This document shows, piece after piece, positions 23,601 through 34,204 of a stretch of DNA of 64,000 nt (positions are counted from its first letter, which is position 1; every line of letters starts with the position of its first letter). The stretch lies in contig CM037783.1 of NCBI GenBank assembly GCA_021229015.1, positions 28,280,605 to 28,344,604 of the forward strand, given 5' to 3'. The position numbers were made by a program, and so were the translations under genes. Below the pieces are notes generated by a model, which made no database searches, had not been told where the DNA came from, and saw only the letters and a program-made list of their open reading frames with translations. The DNA comes from Solen grandis (lineage: Eukaryota > Mollusca > Bivalvia > Adapedonta > Solenidae).

Positions 23601-26600
23601 TCTGAAATGGCCCTGTGTTCTTGAAAATAAAAAATGGTACTTCAGTATGATTTTCATACTCAGACTCAAACTATGCCCATTAGTGTCAATAGAGATTTGA
23701 TTATGATACTCAAATATGAGCCTGAGATCATACTTAAGTATTTTTGAAACACAAGCACACTAGTAGTCTTTCAAAATTTGGGAGGGATCCCTATTTGGTC
23801 TTACATGCCTGGTTAAGGTTTAGGGGACTGGGGTTTTCCCATAGATATAGATCCCGCCAACTTCTGCCCCATGTTCTCATGTACACCCAGCTATATTGAA
23901 AGGGTCAGACATAGCGGTGGTCAGGGTCTAAGGGCCAAAGTCTATATAACCTCGGGACATTCAAAGTTTATTATGTCTTCTGCAGTTTGGCGTGCACTGG
24001 CTAGTGATTGGTTGGCATGGTTTAAGTTGACATCCACTTATGCAAATATTAAAGCAATCCAATGATGGAAATAGTAGTTTTAGCAGATTACAAAGGTCAA
24101 CCTGAGGGGACGCCCACCCAGACATCATCGATTTAAAGGGCGGAATTTTTCGTTGAAAAACCCGCCAAATAACAATATAAATTCACTGTGTGCATATTTA
24201 ACTAATTACTTCATATGACACATTTGAAGACAGGGGAGACCAAGATCAGAAAGATCTGATCGGGGCTCCTCTATTTTCTCATACTACAATAGTATATTGT
24301 AGCTCAGATTTACAAGCTGCACAGCAAAATATTTTAATATTAATGAGACAAAGGGTTAAGAAAACTTACTAATAAAAGGAACAGTGTTCTGCCCAGCCTT
24401 CAAAAACTTTGGGCCACAGGGCCCAATGAGCCAAGAAAATGTGGGCCATTCTCAAAGTTTATGGGCCATATCGACCAAGGGCATTTTTAAGTAACTTTTT
24501 TTTTGCTTGTTTTCCAATTTCTACAAGCATGTGTAGTCATAGAGCGATTTCTTATGTTTCAGACAATTAACATTCCATGGTTTTGATATTTCACAGTATT
24601 CTAACCATGTAAATTCATTTAACCACCTTTTTTGAAAGGATCTGGTTTCCTTTTTCTTCCATTTATCACTGATAACTGGGACTGTCGCAATTTTCTTTTC
24701 GTCTGTATCTGATGCAGTTTCATTTTTCTTTTGCCGTCTGCCATTTTGGAAAGATGTGCCCAAGCCAAGGGCAACAGGATACCGACTGACTAAACCCCAA
24801 TTAAAACAGCAATTAGAACTCTCTAGAAAGGAGATTACGCTTTGAGATCGCTTAGATGCTTGGTTGGTATGAAAATTGACACTTTGTATAACTCAATGTA
24901 AACAAAATGACGGGCAAATTTGAGCGACGCAAATTTATGAAGTCAAATGTTTTATTTCGTGATCTGATCGGCTCACATTTTTAGCGCGCCGAATGGCCTT
25001 TCTGTGGGGGTATTTATGTGCCATTTGCATTTATTTAGCGCCAATGGCGCAAGGGCGCGGCCTGGGCAGAACACTGAAGGAATGTATTTTAAACATAAAG
25101 TATTTCCAGCTTGAATTCAATAATGACTTTATTTCCTATAATGTAAATATTATTTAATTTCTAGGAAAAAACACAACACATTGAGATTTGAATACATATT
25201 TATCCCACTTCCTTAGAAACACATTAGAACCGCCATCTCTTACTGACCATTAAGTTTTGCCATTTGGGACAGGAAGTATGTTTAACTGGAATATCACAGG
25301 TTTATCATTTTAAGTTTATGAAATATTTAATTTTCTGATGTTTTCGAACTGTAAAAATCACTCAATATAAACAAACTCTGTTTCCATAAAATGAAGTGTG
25401 CTAAAAATATACAAATTTACTTACCTAATACACTTCCCTTCAATTTGGTGCCATTCTCTGCCTCTTTTGCTTTGAGAGCATCCTCCTCTTTCTCAAACTG
25501 AACAAAACCATATCCTCTGTCATGTATTGACACACCTACAAACAGAAGTTTGCATGCATTATTGTACCCTTGACAAGAAATTGCTAAAACTGCCTGAAAC
25601 TACAGCTGTATCTGACACTAACTTTTTAGCCAGGTATCCCAATGGAAAACCTGCTTTGAAATACAGAAGTCCCTATCGCATCATTCTGATATATATGATG
25701 GCTTTATTTTCATAAACTATGTCCAAAAGTTGTAATTATCAAAGAGGGTTAATAATAAATACGTTTAATGAAGATGATTCCGTTAGTTGGCATCAAATGT
25801 GGCTGTTCAATTTACATTATCATAAAAATCAGTGCCCCAACGGAACATCTGGCATGTCAATTTTAAGATTGACCAATAATGGACCTTACCCGTGTTTACA
25901 GGTATTTTCAAAAAGACTTAAAGCTATCTAATAGCTGGATAAAAGGTAGTCAATGGTTGACCTGGTTAACACAAAAACACAAATGGTTTTATTTATTTGT
26001 GAACAGTTACCCTTGCCATGAATGGAAAAGGCAGGATTGTATTAACAGGAATGGTATATAGGCCTGTCACTCAAAGATATATGTAGTGTTTGTCTGCAGG
26101 CAAATGAATTTTGTAGTCAGAAAAAAAATGCCAAAATTCTTTTCTTAATTGACTGTGAATGTTTGATTTCTTCGCAATTTTATATAATTCATAAATAAAC
26201 CATCTTCGTCAACACTAATTCCAACACACTTGAATACCAGCCACAGATCCCATTGACTTATGGTACAGGCTATACGCATGTTGTATAACATCTCACGCAT
26301 TTACGGTACATTGTATTTAAAACATAATACACACACTTAAAAATGCTCTATTTCAAGTCTTATATACTGTTCATAATGTTCAATTCAAACACTATCTTGC
26401 ATCACACTACTCAACTTTATAAGAGGTCTCTCGCTGGAAGCACCTGTTATCTGAAAACAAGCTCAGTAATTAGTCGTATTGAGGCAACTGACCAGTGATA
26501 TAGTAAATAATGTGCATTAAAATATCTAGATGCATTGCAAAGTTGCTTTTGGCATAAAATGGACAAATTTGTTGTTAGATCTGGTGGTGCTAAGCTGCCT

Positions 26601-27834
26601 GAAACATCCAAAGAACCTGAAAAGCATACATCAAAAGCACAGCAAGACTAAGAATATGACCGCAAGAAAAAGTTGGATAAATAAAACAATTGTAATAAAC
26701 ATGATCTCTGTTTTTCACTGTTTATTTGGACAAGTGAACTTTAGCTGCAGACAAGTAGAAATTTCTAAACAACTTGTCCGTGGGCAAGTGGAAAAAATCC
26801 ATAATTCCACACCCCTTTTCATACTGCTTCATTCTACTTCTGACTTCTTTCGATATGATTTACTACACGTATAGCCATGCCATATTATGCCAAATTATTG
26901 AAAAACAAGTTTCAAATATGACTGAAGCATCTCCCGTTTTAAAAGGTTTTACAGTTACAATGTTACCTTCTGATCTTAAAGATATATATAATGAAAACAG
27001 TTCTAAAGAGTATAAAACATAATCAGCCTGTGTGTTACTTGTTGATCAATCTGAATTTGAAATTGTCACAGCCTTCATGTGATAAAAAATTGTAATATAA
27101 GCACACAATTAAATCAGATAATACCTTAAAGTGCAAGATATACCAGTACCATTTTTACCACTTTGGTATGTCATAACAAGGGATCAAACCCAAAACCTCC
27201 CAGTTTCATAACAGATGTTCTGACCGCTCACCTAGTGGGATGAGCTCACCCTTAACAAGAATATAGATAATGTAAACTATTGAGTTGTGAATAATGCTAA
27301 AATTTTGGCAGAGAAAACTCACAGGAAAAGGAAACTTTTTTCCCAATTGTTGACTGACAAATCCATAAGCTCAAATATCTGTAATTTGTATGAAAAATTA
27401 TAAAACATACCTAAAATTTTGCCATATGATGCAAACAATCCCTCTAGCTCATCTTTGGAAACTCTGTCAGATGGTAGATGTCCTATAAATATACGTGCTT
27501 TTAAGAGATCTGGATCCTCAATGTTTGTTTGGTTTCTCCTAGGGTCTGGTCTCTCTGGATACCTGTTATATGGCCTACTGGACCTACTCCGAGAGTGTGA
27601 CCTACTTCTGCTCCGGCTGCCTCTGTTGCTCCTACTTCTACTGCGTCCACCATGATGTCTCCTATATGGTGAACGACTTCTCATTCGTCTATGCCTGTCC
27701 CTCTCTCTGTCTCTAGAGAGAGACCTGGACCTGGAACGCTTACCTGGAGGTATCACCCTACCAAACTTATCCAGGCGTTCCTTGGGAGAGCTACTACGGC
27801 TCCCACTACTGGATCGTGTTCTGACCATATTTAC
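17483..27834 (-). CDS. SR-rich RRM protein, nuclear receptor coactivator 5-like (partial gene)
   Basis: Four coding exons (27828-27411, 25535-25425, 18364-18253, 17608-17483) join with matching phases. The product begins at ATG 27828 (MVRTRSSSGSRSSSPKERL), has an Arg/Ser-rich region to about residue 95, and one RRM at about residues 110-180. RNP2-like 'ARIFIGHLP' is in exon 2 and RNP1-like 'RGYGFVQF' in exon 3. A Gly/Arg/Pro tail follows, then 'RYRDPYARREPLPPPP'. The RRM is of the hnRNP C/RALY-like type. RRM plus Arg-Asp-Pro-rich tail is the layout of invertebrate NCOA5-like proteins, putative nuclear RNA-binding transcription cofactors. The family's anticodon-binding-like domain and the stop codon were not found. 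An hnRNP C/RALY-type protein is the main alternative. The ~7-kb intron between exons 3 and 4 is full of transposons. Confidence 0.7.
17726..17972 (+). repeat. SINE family 1 copy (tRNA-derived)
   Basis: Plus orientation. The head 'agagggtaaagttgctgact' is followed by the B box 'gggttcgaatcctg' at about 17777-17790, then the body 'ggtaggtcagtggttctac', then the tail 'gtgacggtaaactcaaatag'. The 5' A-box portion is partly lost here. It lies in the intron between exons at 17608 and 18253. Confidence 0.8.
18128..18240. repeat. Short hairpin-ended dispersed repeat, copy 1
   Basis: Shares 'gaaaaagtgtga', 'gacag' motifs and the end 'tgtgtcacctctgcttacag' with 21158-21303. Here the closing arm has lost bases ('gcgacaca'), so the hairpin is imperfect. 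It abuts the donor of exon 18253-18364. Confidence 0.5.
18253..18364 (-). CDS. NCOA5-like gene, exon 4 (RRM end and Gly/Arg/Pro linker)
   Basis: 112 bp. Acceptor 'catctg' complement (ttcag) lies at 18365-18367. It reads DVKMAVEGRRQPGAGRGREP then a Gly/Pro/Arg stretch ending FDRDPV. The donor is placed at GTATGT (18252), two bases into a Val codon, because this restores phase with the next exon. A competing donor two bases upstream would break the frame. A dispersed hairpin repeat starts right next to the donor. Confidence 0.75.
18875..18928. repeat. 54-bp perfect-arm hairpin
   Basis: AGTAAAGAGCCAGGC (18875-18889) is exactly complementary to 18914-18928. Inner segments agcct/aggct and acac/tgtg continue the stem. 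Could be the end structure of a dispersed element or a foldback. No promoter or box elements were seen to support an RNA gene. Confidence 0.6.
19104..19965 (-). mobile_element. Family D/E HINE-like element, complete
   Basis: In the minus orientation the element starts 'AGCTCGACTTTTCGAAG' (19965) and runs into GTC-rich 'ggcgtcagcgtcagcg'. It has about three ~180-bp core units ('cataact', 'gtatgaaagggg'). It ends with 'gaaaagtcgagcgc', an inverted copy of its own start (12 of 13 bases), the hairpin gctgtc/gacagc, and CTTG followed by TT at 19104. It lies within a large intron of the NCOA5-like gene. Confidence 0.75.
20994..21115. repeat. ~47-bp tandem repeat, three units
   Basis: Three copies of 'acaattatatgaacgcacctg(a)atggta' separated by TATATA. 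Short AT-rich minisatellite in the long intron of the NCOA5-like gene. Confidence 0.7.
21158..21303. repeat. Short hairpin-ended dispersed repeat, copy 2
   Basis: It ends with a perfect 10-bp stem, TGTGTCACCT (21271-21280) against AGGTGACACA (21292-21301). The body has repeats of 'gtgacggac/gtatgacagac', themselves a GAC-rich tract as in the larger HINE-like families. It matches copy 1 at 18128-18240. Confidence 0.6.
22015..22270. repeat. ~57-bp tandem repeat, about five units
   Basis: Each unit contains 'aagctctatacgcttcatgtgatatttgttatattcac' with variants (quoted in part: 'gctctatacg', 'catgtgatatt', 'cttttgttta'). Units differ by 10-20 percent. No open frame. Confidence 0.65.
22485..22692 (-). 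repeat. SINE family 1 copy, abutting a SINE-2 copy
   Basis: Minus orientation. The tail side begins 'accatcgctttgacagtatt'. The body 'gtagaaccaccgacctacc' and the B-box complement 'gggactcgaatcc' follow. It runs directly into a SINE-2 copy at about 22695, so one likely inserted next to or into the other. Confidence 0.75.
22695..22935 (-). repeat. SINE family 2 copy
   Basis: Shares 'gatagatgcagtgctg', 'tggcatgataccac', 'actgagcgccaa' and 'tatcagtacc' with the copy at 34205-34455. The tRNA-like head is at the high-coordinate end ('agaacccatgacctcctg'). Confidence 0.7.
23104..23340 (-). repeat. SINE family 1, best-preserved copy with A and B boxes
   Basis: On the minus strand the 5' end reads 'gtggccgagagggtaaagt' (23340 downward), a class II (Leu/Ser-type) tRNA A-box layout. 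The B box GGTTCGAATCC lies at 23284-23274. After the tRNA-like head come the conserved central body and the tail 'gacggtaaactcaaatagtc'. The A and B boxes are Pol III promoter elements, so this could be transcribed. It is not a tRNA gene because no acceptor stem closes around the boxes. Confidence 0.85.
24243..24262. repeat. Perfect hairpin GATCAGA/TCTGATC
   Basis: 'gatcagaaagatctgatc' is followed by 'ggggctcctctattttc'. A related segment occurs at 38073-38100 ('gatcagaaagcctctagctg' then 'tctgatctg'). It may be the hairpin end of another small dispersed family. Confidence 0.45.
24382..25076. mobile_element. 695-bp TIR element with AAGGAA duplication, non-autonomous
   Basis: Perfect 15-bp termini, CAGTGTTCTGCCCAG (24382-24396) and its complement (25062-25076), with further weak matching inward. 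The bases AAGGAA flank both sides and read as a 6-bp target duplication. CAGTG termini suggest hAT, but that superfamily makes 8-bp duplications, so the assignment is open. The frames inside have no transposase features. It sits in the intron between exons 18364 and 25425 of the NCOA5-like gene. Confidence 0.75.
25425..25535 (-). CDS. NCOA5-like gene, exon 3 (second half of RRM)
   Basis: 111 bp. Acceptor 'tttgtag' precedes 25535 and donor GTAAGT follows 25425. In the phase set by the previous exon it reads GVSIHDRGYGFVQFEKEEDA..., giving the RNP1 strand (R-G-Y-G-F-V-Q-F) and the last helix and strand of the RRM. It ends one base into a codon, matching the next exon. Phase continuity across three exons is strong evidence that the gene is real. 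Confidence 0.85.
25540..27104. other. Intron of the NCOA5-like gene, no further feature recognised
   Basis: Several plus-strand frames of 60-114 codons occur here but none shows a domain, strong start context or splice support. The stretch lies inside the intron between 25535 and 27411 of the minus-strand gene. Confidence 0.5.
27105..27250 (-). repeat. SINE family 2 copy, partial
   Basis: Contains 'ataccagtaccatttttac', 'tttggtatgtc', 'agggatcaaaccca' and 'gttctgaccgctca', matching the tRNA-like head and start of the body at 34205-34455. The 3' half is missing. Confidence 0.65.
27411..27834 (-). CDS. NCOA5-like gene, exon 2 (start codon, SR region, first half of RRM)
   Basis: An acceptor (tttttttcag) ends at 27835. 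Six untranslated bases precede ATG 27828. The exon closes 'AAAATTTTAG' before the donor GTATGT at 27410, leaving one base of the next codon. It encodes the SR stretch and 'ARIFIGHLPSDRVSKDELEG', the first strand and helix of the RRM. An acceptor just upstream of the ATG means the 5' leader is split. Confidence 0.8.
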
Positions 27835-28797
27835 CTGAAAAAAAATTGACAAATCAAATGCTGAATTATTTATATAAAAAAAGTAAGATCAAATATGCAT
27901 GCAGCAATGTACGGCTACATTTCATATCTTGTGTTGTCAATTAGAAAAACCAGCAAAACAATCATTCTTTTTTTTTTTATTTGGCATGATTTAGAAAATA
28001 ACATTTCATACTCATTGCCCATTTTTGATTTACAGTTCAATGCAAGTTCTTTGACCCAAGTGATGAGTGATTGTTGTTGATAGAATGTATGCACTTTTTT
28101 TAACCCTGATACCAGTCTAATAATGCAAATTTAGTAATAAGACATTCTACCTATCTCCTGAACCTTGCAGATTACCAATATGTAAATTTGACTGGTGATG
28201 GTAGGCGTTTTCTATTTTACTAGTGGTGTGTATGATTGTGACATCACAGCTTTAAGTACTTACTCAAACAAGAAAATTTGCTGTTGCAAATCTCTAAATG
28301 ATTTCAAGACAAAGAAATAGTACACTTTTAGTTTTTAACCTCTTTGTATAAATGGTTACTGACATTTAAGCAACATTCATGCAATTACCTATTTGACTGG
28401 GTATACCGATTTTGTTCAAATTACTTTTTCCTCTTCAGAAAGTACCAGTTGGAATACACCCACTGATTATTAATGTCTCATTCAAATTTCAATTTACTCT
28501 TTTCTTTTACAATTATACATTCATTTGTGTTCTAAACTTCAAGAAAGTATTCATTGCTTCTATGTATTTTTAACGTCTTCCAACAACAAATAGATCCATG
28601 ATCACATTAAAATTAATGCTGCACACTATATCTTTTTCAAATTTTGCGATTTCTTACAGAATAATTGAGAAGGATCACTTAATATTATAAAATCATTAGG
28701 CTATGGTGTAACAGATGATATACAAACTAATTGTCAATTTGTATTACAGATAAATATATATATACAAAGATAAGTGTTTTGAAATATGTATAATTAC

Positions 28798-28860
28798 CTT
28801 GTCACCTTTGCAAAGACCAAAACCGAACAAAATTACCGAACATTTAAACAAACATCATTG
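28798..28860 (-). promoter_or_regulatory. Possible 5'-leader exon of the NCOA5-like gene
   Basis: The acceptor six bases before the start codon at 27828 requires an upstream untranslated exon. A donor-like 'gtgacaag|gtaatt' lies at 28798 on the minus strand and is the nearest good match. The transcription start was not identified. A CCAAT box on the minus strand near 29850-29860 is one possible promoter element further upstream. Confidence 0.25.
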
Positions 28861-28864
28861 ATGT

Positions 28865-30900
28865 CTTCAAAAAAACTGAAATGCCGAAAATTCGTAAAAT
28901 AGATCTAAAATTCTGACGATTCCTGGTCCAACTGTCTGCATAAACAGCGTAAAGTAAAAGATTTCCTCCTCGTTGCAATTGCAAAAACACTCTGCATTTT
29001 AAGCAAATGTTAAATTCATATTGAATGACATCAAACATTTATCTAAAAACAAACACACCTTTTCTATAGGTGCATTTACTGTAACCAACATCTCTAGGAA
29101 TCTAATGTCAAAAGGTTTCCAAATGTATTGTTTTAAGCCTTGGTAGATTAAGGCCTTACTACATTTCAGATTAGATTGTGATCATTCAGATGTTGTGGCC
29201 CTGTGATAATGTACCAAACTGCTGATCCGAAGGTTGTTGGTTAAAACTCTGTTAAGGGCAAACTTTTAATGAACTTCCCATACACAAAGTAATTGTCTAA
29301 CCAAGAAACCGTTGAGAGGGATTAGTGTAATTTGTACAAACACGTTTCCCCATTTGATGTAAAATAAATATGATAAACTACAAAAAGAATAGGCAATTAT
29401 CTAACGTATGCTGTAAGGGGCCATATATGGATAAACCTGTCGTTTTTAATTTTATAGAAGAAGAATTTGATGGCTACGATCAGTCTCTTGAGAACATGAC
29501 ATAAAACATGAAGAAAATAACTAACACAAACCTTAAAGGGCAACGTTTTTTCTAAAATATTGCCACCAAAAACTTTAAACTGCCGATTTGTTGGTTAAAT
29601 ACCGCGGCCATACATTAAGCATGTGCAAATATTCACTCTGCTGCAAACAAAGGGGCGATTAAAAGAAAGTAATAATTGTGAAATTATGTTTATGATAGCA
29701 GACACAAAATTCTGAAAGAAATGTATTTCATGTCTATTACTTAGATGTGGTCAATATGCATAAAACTGTAAAACTTACATGAATTTGTATTCTTCTAAAC
29801 AATTTTTAGCCTCGTTGTAGCTTATATTTCTAGTATATGTTAAGGCGTCGTCCATTGGTCAGAATCAAGAACTAGGCCAATTAAAACGTTTCTATCATGT
29901 AAATTGTCTGGTACCAGCTTGCATATTCTACTCGTATGGGTTTTCCGAATCGAGCAGGGTACCAGATATTTTAGAGCGATCTAAAAAGATGTCACTAGAG
30001 CAAACAGAAGGTTTGAATTGCTATTCTTGTATAAACCTATCCTAATGAACACAAAGTTACCATTCGAAAAATGAATTTCAATTCATTAAGCAATATATGC
30101 CAATCATTAATGATTTGCTTCTTTTACTGATCTCTGCATAACTAGTTATTGACTTTTCAGTGTTCTAGAGTATCCAGTTCTCACCAGCATAAGTTATTGC
30201 AAGAAAAAGCAACAAAACAATCCCTCATCTTTATGTTGATTATATTTCCGATTGTATCTATTTATTTCCTTTAAATGTGATAAATTTTCAATTGTTATTG
30301 AAAACAAAGGAATAAAAGTAACTGTCCAAGACCAACAACAGTCAAAACTTGTTTCTAAAATGGCGTCTTGAGTTCTCGTTTGTTAACTCAAAATGAGATT
30401 GTCATGAGTATGGTGAAAATAAAGAGACAAAATCTATATACAACAGTTTCAGTGAGTTACTGTGTTCTGCTTAACAGATCAGATTGGTGTGCAAATTTTA
30501 AGAAATATCCATTTTGAGAACAAGAACAAGTCACAATTGACAACCACATTGTCCATTTTTTAACAGGGAGCCCACTGATTTTTGCATCTAGGGGTACAGT
30601 TGCTCATTGTTCCCCCATTTAGAGAGTCCTTACACTTTTGGGGGTACATGGCCAATTTTGGGGGTAAAAAAACCCTCTACAGTGGGTTCATGGACATGCT
30701 GTATTTTAATTATCAGGTGTGGTTTTTGCAATTGGCTAAATAATAACTAAGGCTCTAAATGACTTCCGTACATAGAATTGTTGAAAAGTGTATTGATAAT
30801 CAAACATGCACTATTCTAAGAACAGATGTTGGTTTACATATATCTGTCATCATCAGCTAGAGTAGATGAAAGTTATCGGTAGATTTAATGAGTGCAGGCC
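28865..30900. other. Probable intergenic interval between the two host genes
   Basis: This lies between the 5' side of the minus-strand NCOA5-like gene and the plus-strand CNEP1R1 gene. No exon is proven. 'aaaATGGCGTC' at 30357-30367 resembles a YY1-type initiator on the plus strand, with no open frame after it. At 30545-30695 a weak inverted repeat 'cccactg/cagtggg' encloses G-runs. Confidence 0.4.
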
Positions 30901-30905
30901 TTTTT

Positions 30906-32823
30906 AGCTCACCAGAGCAAAGCTCAGGGTGAGCTATTGTGATCCCGTGAGCGTCCGTCGTCCGTTGTGCATCGTACGGCGTCAACAATTTTTAGTGTTT
31001 ACACTCTATCACCTTTATTTCTAGAGCAATCATCTTCAAACTTTAAGACAATGCTTATGACCATAATGTCTGACTCTCGATTGAGTTCTATTATGGCTGA
31101 GATCCGTCAATTAGGTCAGGAGTTATGCCCCTTTTAATATTCAAAAAATGCCATATTTCACGTTGTTTACACTCTAGCATCTGCATCTTTTGAGCAATCA
31201 TCTTCAAACTTTATGGCAATGCTTATGACCATAAGGTCTCGATTGAGTTCGATTATGGCTAAGATTCATCAATTAGGTCAGGAGTTAAGCCCCTTTTAAT
31301 ATTAAAAAAATGCCATATTTATACCCCCGAAACAAAGTTTGGGGGGGGTATATAGGAGTCACCCGGTGGTCGGTCGGTCGGTCGGTTGGTTGGTCGGTCG
31401 GTCCAGCGGTCCGTTGCATTTTCCTTGTCCGGAGCATAACTTGAAAACCACAAGTTGGAATTCAATACAACTTCATGCAATGATCAAGCACATAGAGAGG
31501 AAGTGCAGTGCACAAGAACCATAACTCCATCTTGACTTATTATGGAGTTATTGCCCTTTGTTACTTTTCCTTGTCCGGAGTATAACTTGTAAACTACTGG
31601 TTGGATTTCAAAACAATTTCATACAATGGTCAAGCACAATGAGAGGAAGTGCAGTACACAAGAACCATAACTCTATCTATAGGAATTACAGAGTTATTGC
31701 CCTTTGTTACTTTTCCTTGTCCAGAGTATAACTTGTAAACTACTGGTTGGATTTCAAAACAATTTCATACAATGGTCAACCACAATATGAGGAAGTGCAG
31801 TGCACAAGAACCATAACTCTATCTAGAGTAATTACAGAGTTATTTCCCTTTGTTACTTTTCCTTGTTCTTCTTGTCCTGAACATAACTCGAATATTATAC
31901 ATGGTATATACTTGAAACTTAAAATGTAAACAGATGGCGACTAGGAGAAGTGAAGTGTCCAAGAACTGTAACCTTATATTTTTAAACTACTGTGACAAAC
32001 AACCATTATTGACTCTCTATCAACTTTAAATAAAAACTTTACTTATTAATATCACAACCAATATACTATGTATACAGGTTCTTATCTATGCTCTGCCTGA
32101 AGTCTGGCTTCTCCTGCATTAAAGTATTTTGCGGGGGTATTAATCACCTTCAGTGATAGCTCTAGTTCACTTTGTTTACACTCTAGCATCTTCATCTTTT
32201 GAGCAATCATCTTCAAACTTTATGGCAATGCTTATGACCATAAGGTCTCGATTGAGTTCGATTATGGCTAAGATTCATCAATTAGGTCAGGAGTTAAGCC
32301 CCTTTTAATATTAAAAAAATGCCATATTTCACTTTGTTTACACTCTAGCATCTTCATCTTTTGAGCAATCATCTTCAAACTTTATGGCAATGCTTATGAC
32401 CATAATGTCTCGATTGAGTTTGATTATGGCTGAGATCCGTCAATTAGGTCAGGAGTTATGCCCCTTTTAATATTAAACATTTGCCATATTTCACGTTGTT
32501 TACACTCTAGCATCTGCATCTTTTAAGCAATCATCTTAAAACTTTATGGCAGTGCTTATAACCCTAATGTCTCGATTGAGTTTGAATATGGCTGAGATCG
32601 GTCAATTAGGTCAGGAGTTGAGCCCCTTTTGATATAAAAAAATGCCAGATTTCACTTTGATTACACTCTAGCATCTTCATTTTTTTAGCAATCTTTTTTA
32701 AACTTTAAGGGGCCAATTAAAATTAATTTGGAGTTATGCCCTTTTCAAATTAAAAAACCGATTTCCTTTTAACTTTATTTCTTAATCTTTTCAGGTGAGC
32801 GAAAGGGAATCTTGGCCCTCTTG
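30906..32823 (+). mobile_element. Family C HINE-like element (copy C1), interrupted by a family B element
   Basis: It starts after a T-tract with AGCTCACCAGAGC at 30906, then 'gtgatcccgtgagcgtccgtcgtccg', then ~160-bp core units ('cactctagcatcttcat', 'ggtcaggagttatgcccc'). It ends with CAGGTGAGCG at about 32792 and 'cttggccctCTTG' at 32823 before TT. The usual GGGCCA/TGGCCC hairpin is mutated here. Family B is inserted at 31321-32165. Confidence 0.8.
31321..32165 (+). mobile_element. Family B HINE-like element nested in copy C1
   Basis: 845 bp. It starts ATACCCCCGAAACAAAG, followed by a GGTC microsatellite (31368-31402) and about three ~143-bp core units ('gtccggagtataacttg', 'agaaccataactctat', 'gttattgccctttgttac'). 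It ends with CGGGGGTAT (inverted copy of the start), hairpin ATCAC/GTGAT (32143-32157) and CTCTAG before TT. The host core sequence 'ccatattt' / 'cactttgtttacac' is cleanly split and is continuous in other C copies. Confidence 0.8.
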
Positions 32824-34204
32824 TTTTCAGATGTTGGGGAAGGGGCCTTCATACCACATTTTGGGGGAAAATATTGCCTTTTTTTTCATTGGGGAAAAAA
32901 ATCATGAGTTAAGATGCAAATTTTGGAAAAACTGCATGAATGTAAAGAATTTTTCAGAGGGTAAGGTGCCTATGAATAACCCCTGCTAAAGAAGGGAAAA
33001 AAAGCCCTGGAGTGGTTTAAAAAATATGAAGAAGCATTTTGTGAAAAAGATGTAAAATTGTTACTACTTCTTTAGTAAATTAATGTTGTATTTTTATGCC
33101 CCCCTTCGAAGAAGAGGGGGTATATTGCTTTGCTCATGTCGGTCGGTCGGTCCGTATGTACGTCGGTCCGTGCAATCATTGGGCAAATAAGGGCTAAAAT
33201 AGTGGTCCAGGACATGATTATGTGCTAAAACAGGTTTAGGGGCTAATAGCCCTTAATAATTTTAAAGACACCTGCAAAGTCAAGGAATAAGGGCTAACAG
33301 CATTTTAAAGCACTAATTTAAATAGACCTTTATTTTTGGGACAAAAGTGTCTACAACTGTCCGACTGCAGTAATTGCAGTTGTTTCCCTTAGTCTGTGAA
33401 ACATTTTACAATGTCTTGGACGATCTTTATTCAACGATAAAATCCGAGTAATCTGCATTCTCCAAAAAGAGTGGGAGACAGAGCACTTCAAAGAAAAATG
33501 ACAGGGAAAAGAAAGAAAAGGAGGTAAGAAAACAAATAAATAGAAGTTTTGTAGTACTTTTCTCAACTTTTATCTATAAAAGTAAAGAGAAACATTGCTC
33601 ACTTACACATAAAATCAATTTGATTTCAATGTTCTTTCCCAATATTATACCCCACCCACTTTCCCCATTAACAATATAATATTTGTTTTTATTTAAAGAT
33701 AGACTATATCTTGGACAATCTTTTCTTTCTTACTATCAGAAATCATGTTTACTTTGTTAAATTTCACATTCTCCTTTAATTTCACATTCTCTACATTGTT
33801 TTTAATGACATATACAGTTTATTTGCAAAATCAAAGATGTGAATCACCTTGTTAGATGGTTATAAACTTATGATCTGATTACTTGGTAGAAATTTTAATT
33901 TGTTTATTGTGACCTCACTCAGTTCAAATAATATTATGGGGTGTAATTGTAAATCATATTAATTTCCCATTAATTTGTGGCTTGTTTTAATCTTTAAAGA
34001 GATCCAGCCCTAATTGAAATTCTTGACTTGGTCTCTGCCAGCTTGCTTTTAATATCATTAATGTACCTGGCATTTTAGGAAGTCTGTATTCCTTTTGAAG
34101 GTTTGCCCAGACCAGGCCCATAAAAAGACGACATGAGATGCAAATATTGCCTGAGTAAGTATTGGAATCTTTTATAAATTGACACCTGTTTGCTTGTTTG
34201 TTTG
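32824..34204. other. Intergenic DNA; start fragment of a family F/G element at 33096-33185
   Basis: At 33096 'tatgccccccttcgaagaag' is followed by a GTCG/GTCC microsatellite (33138-33170). This is the 5' start of a HINE-like element whose inverted counterpart ends the element at 43.9-45.0 kb. It is cut off after about 90 bp. The rest shows no exon or repeat I recognise. Confidence 0.5.

Noticed and set aside
25527..27022. Cluster of plus-strand frames opposite the NCOA5-like intron
   Set aside because: Overlapping short frames without starts in context, acceptors or recognisable motifs.
27419..27655. Plus-strand frame rich in Leu opposite the SR exon
   Set aside because: It is the antisense shadow of Arg/Ser codons in the NCOA5-like exon.
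30357..30372. ATGGCGTC as a CNEP1R1 start
   Set aside because: The frame stops after three codons and no donor gives a phase that fits 45527 or 45772. At most an initiator-like site.
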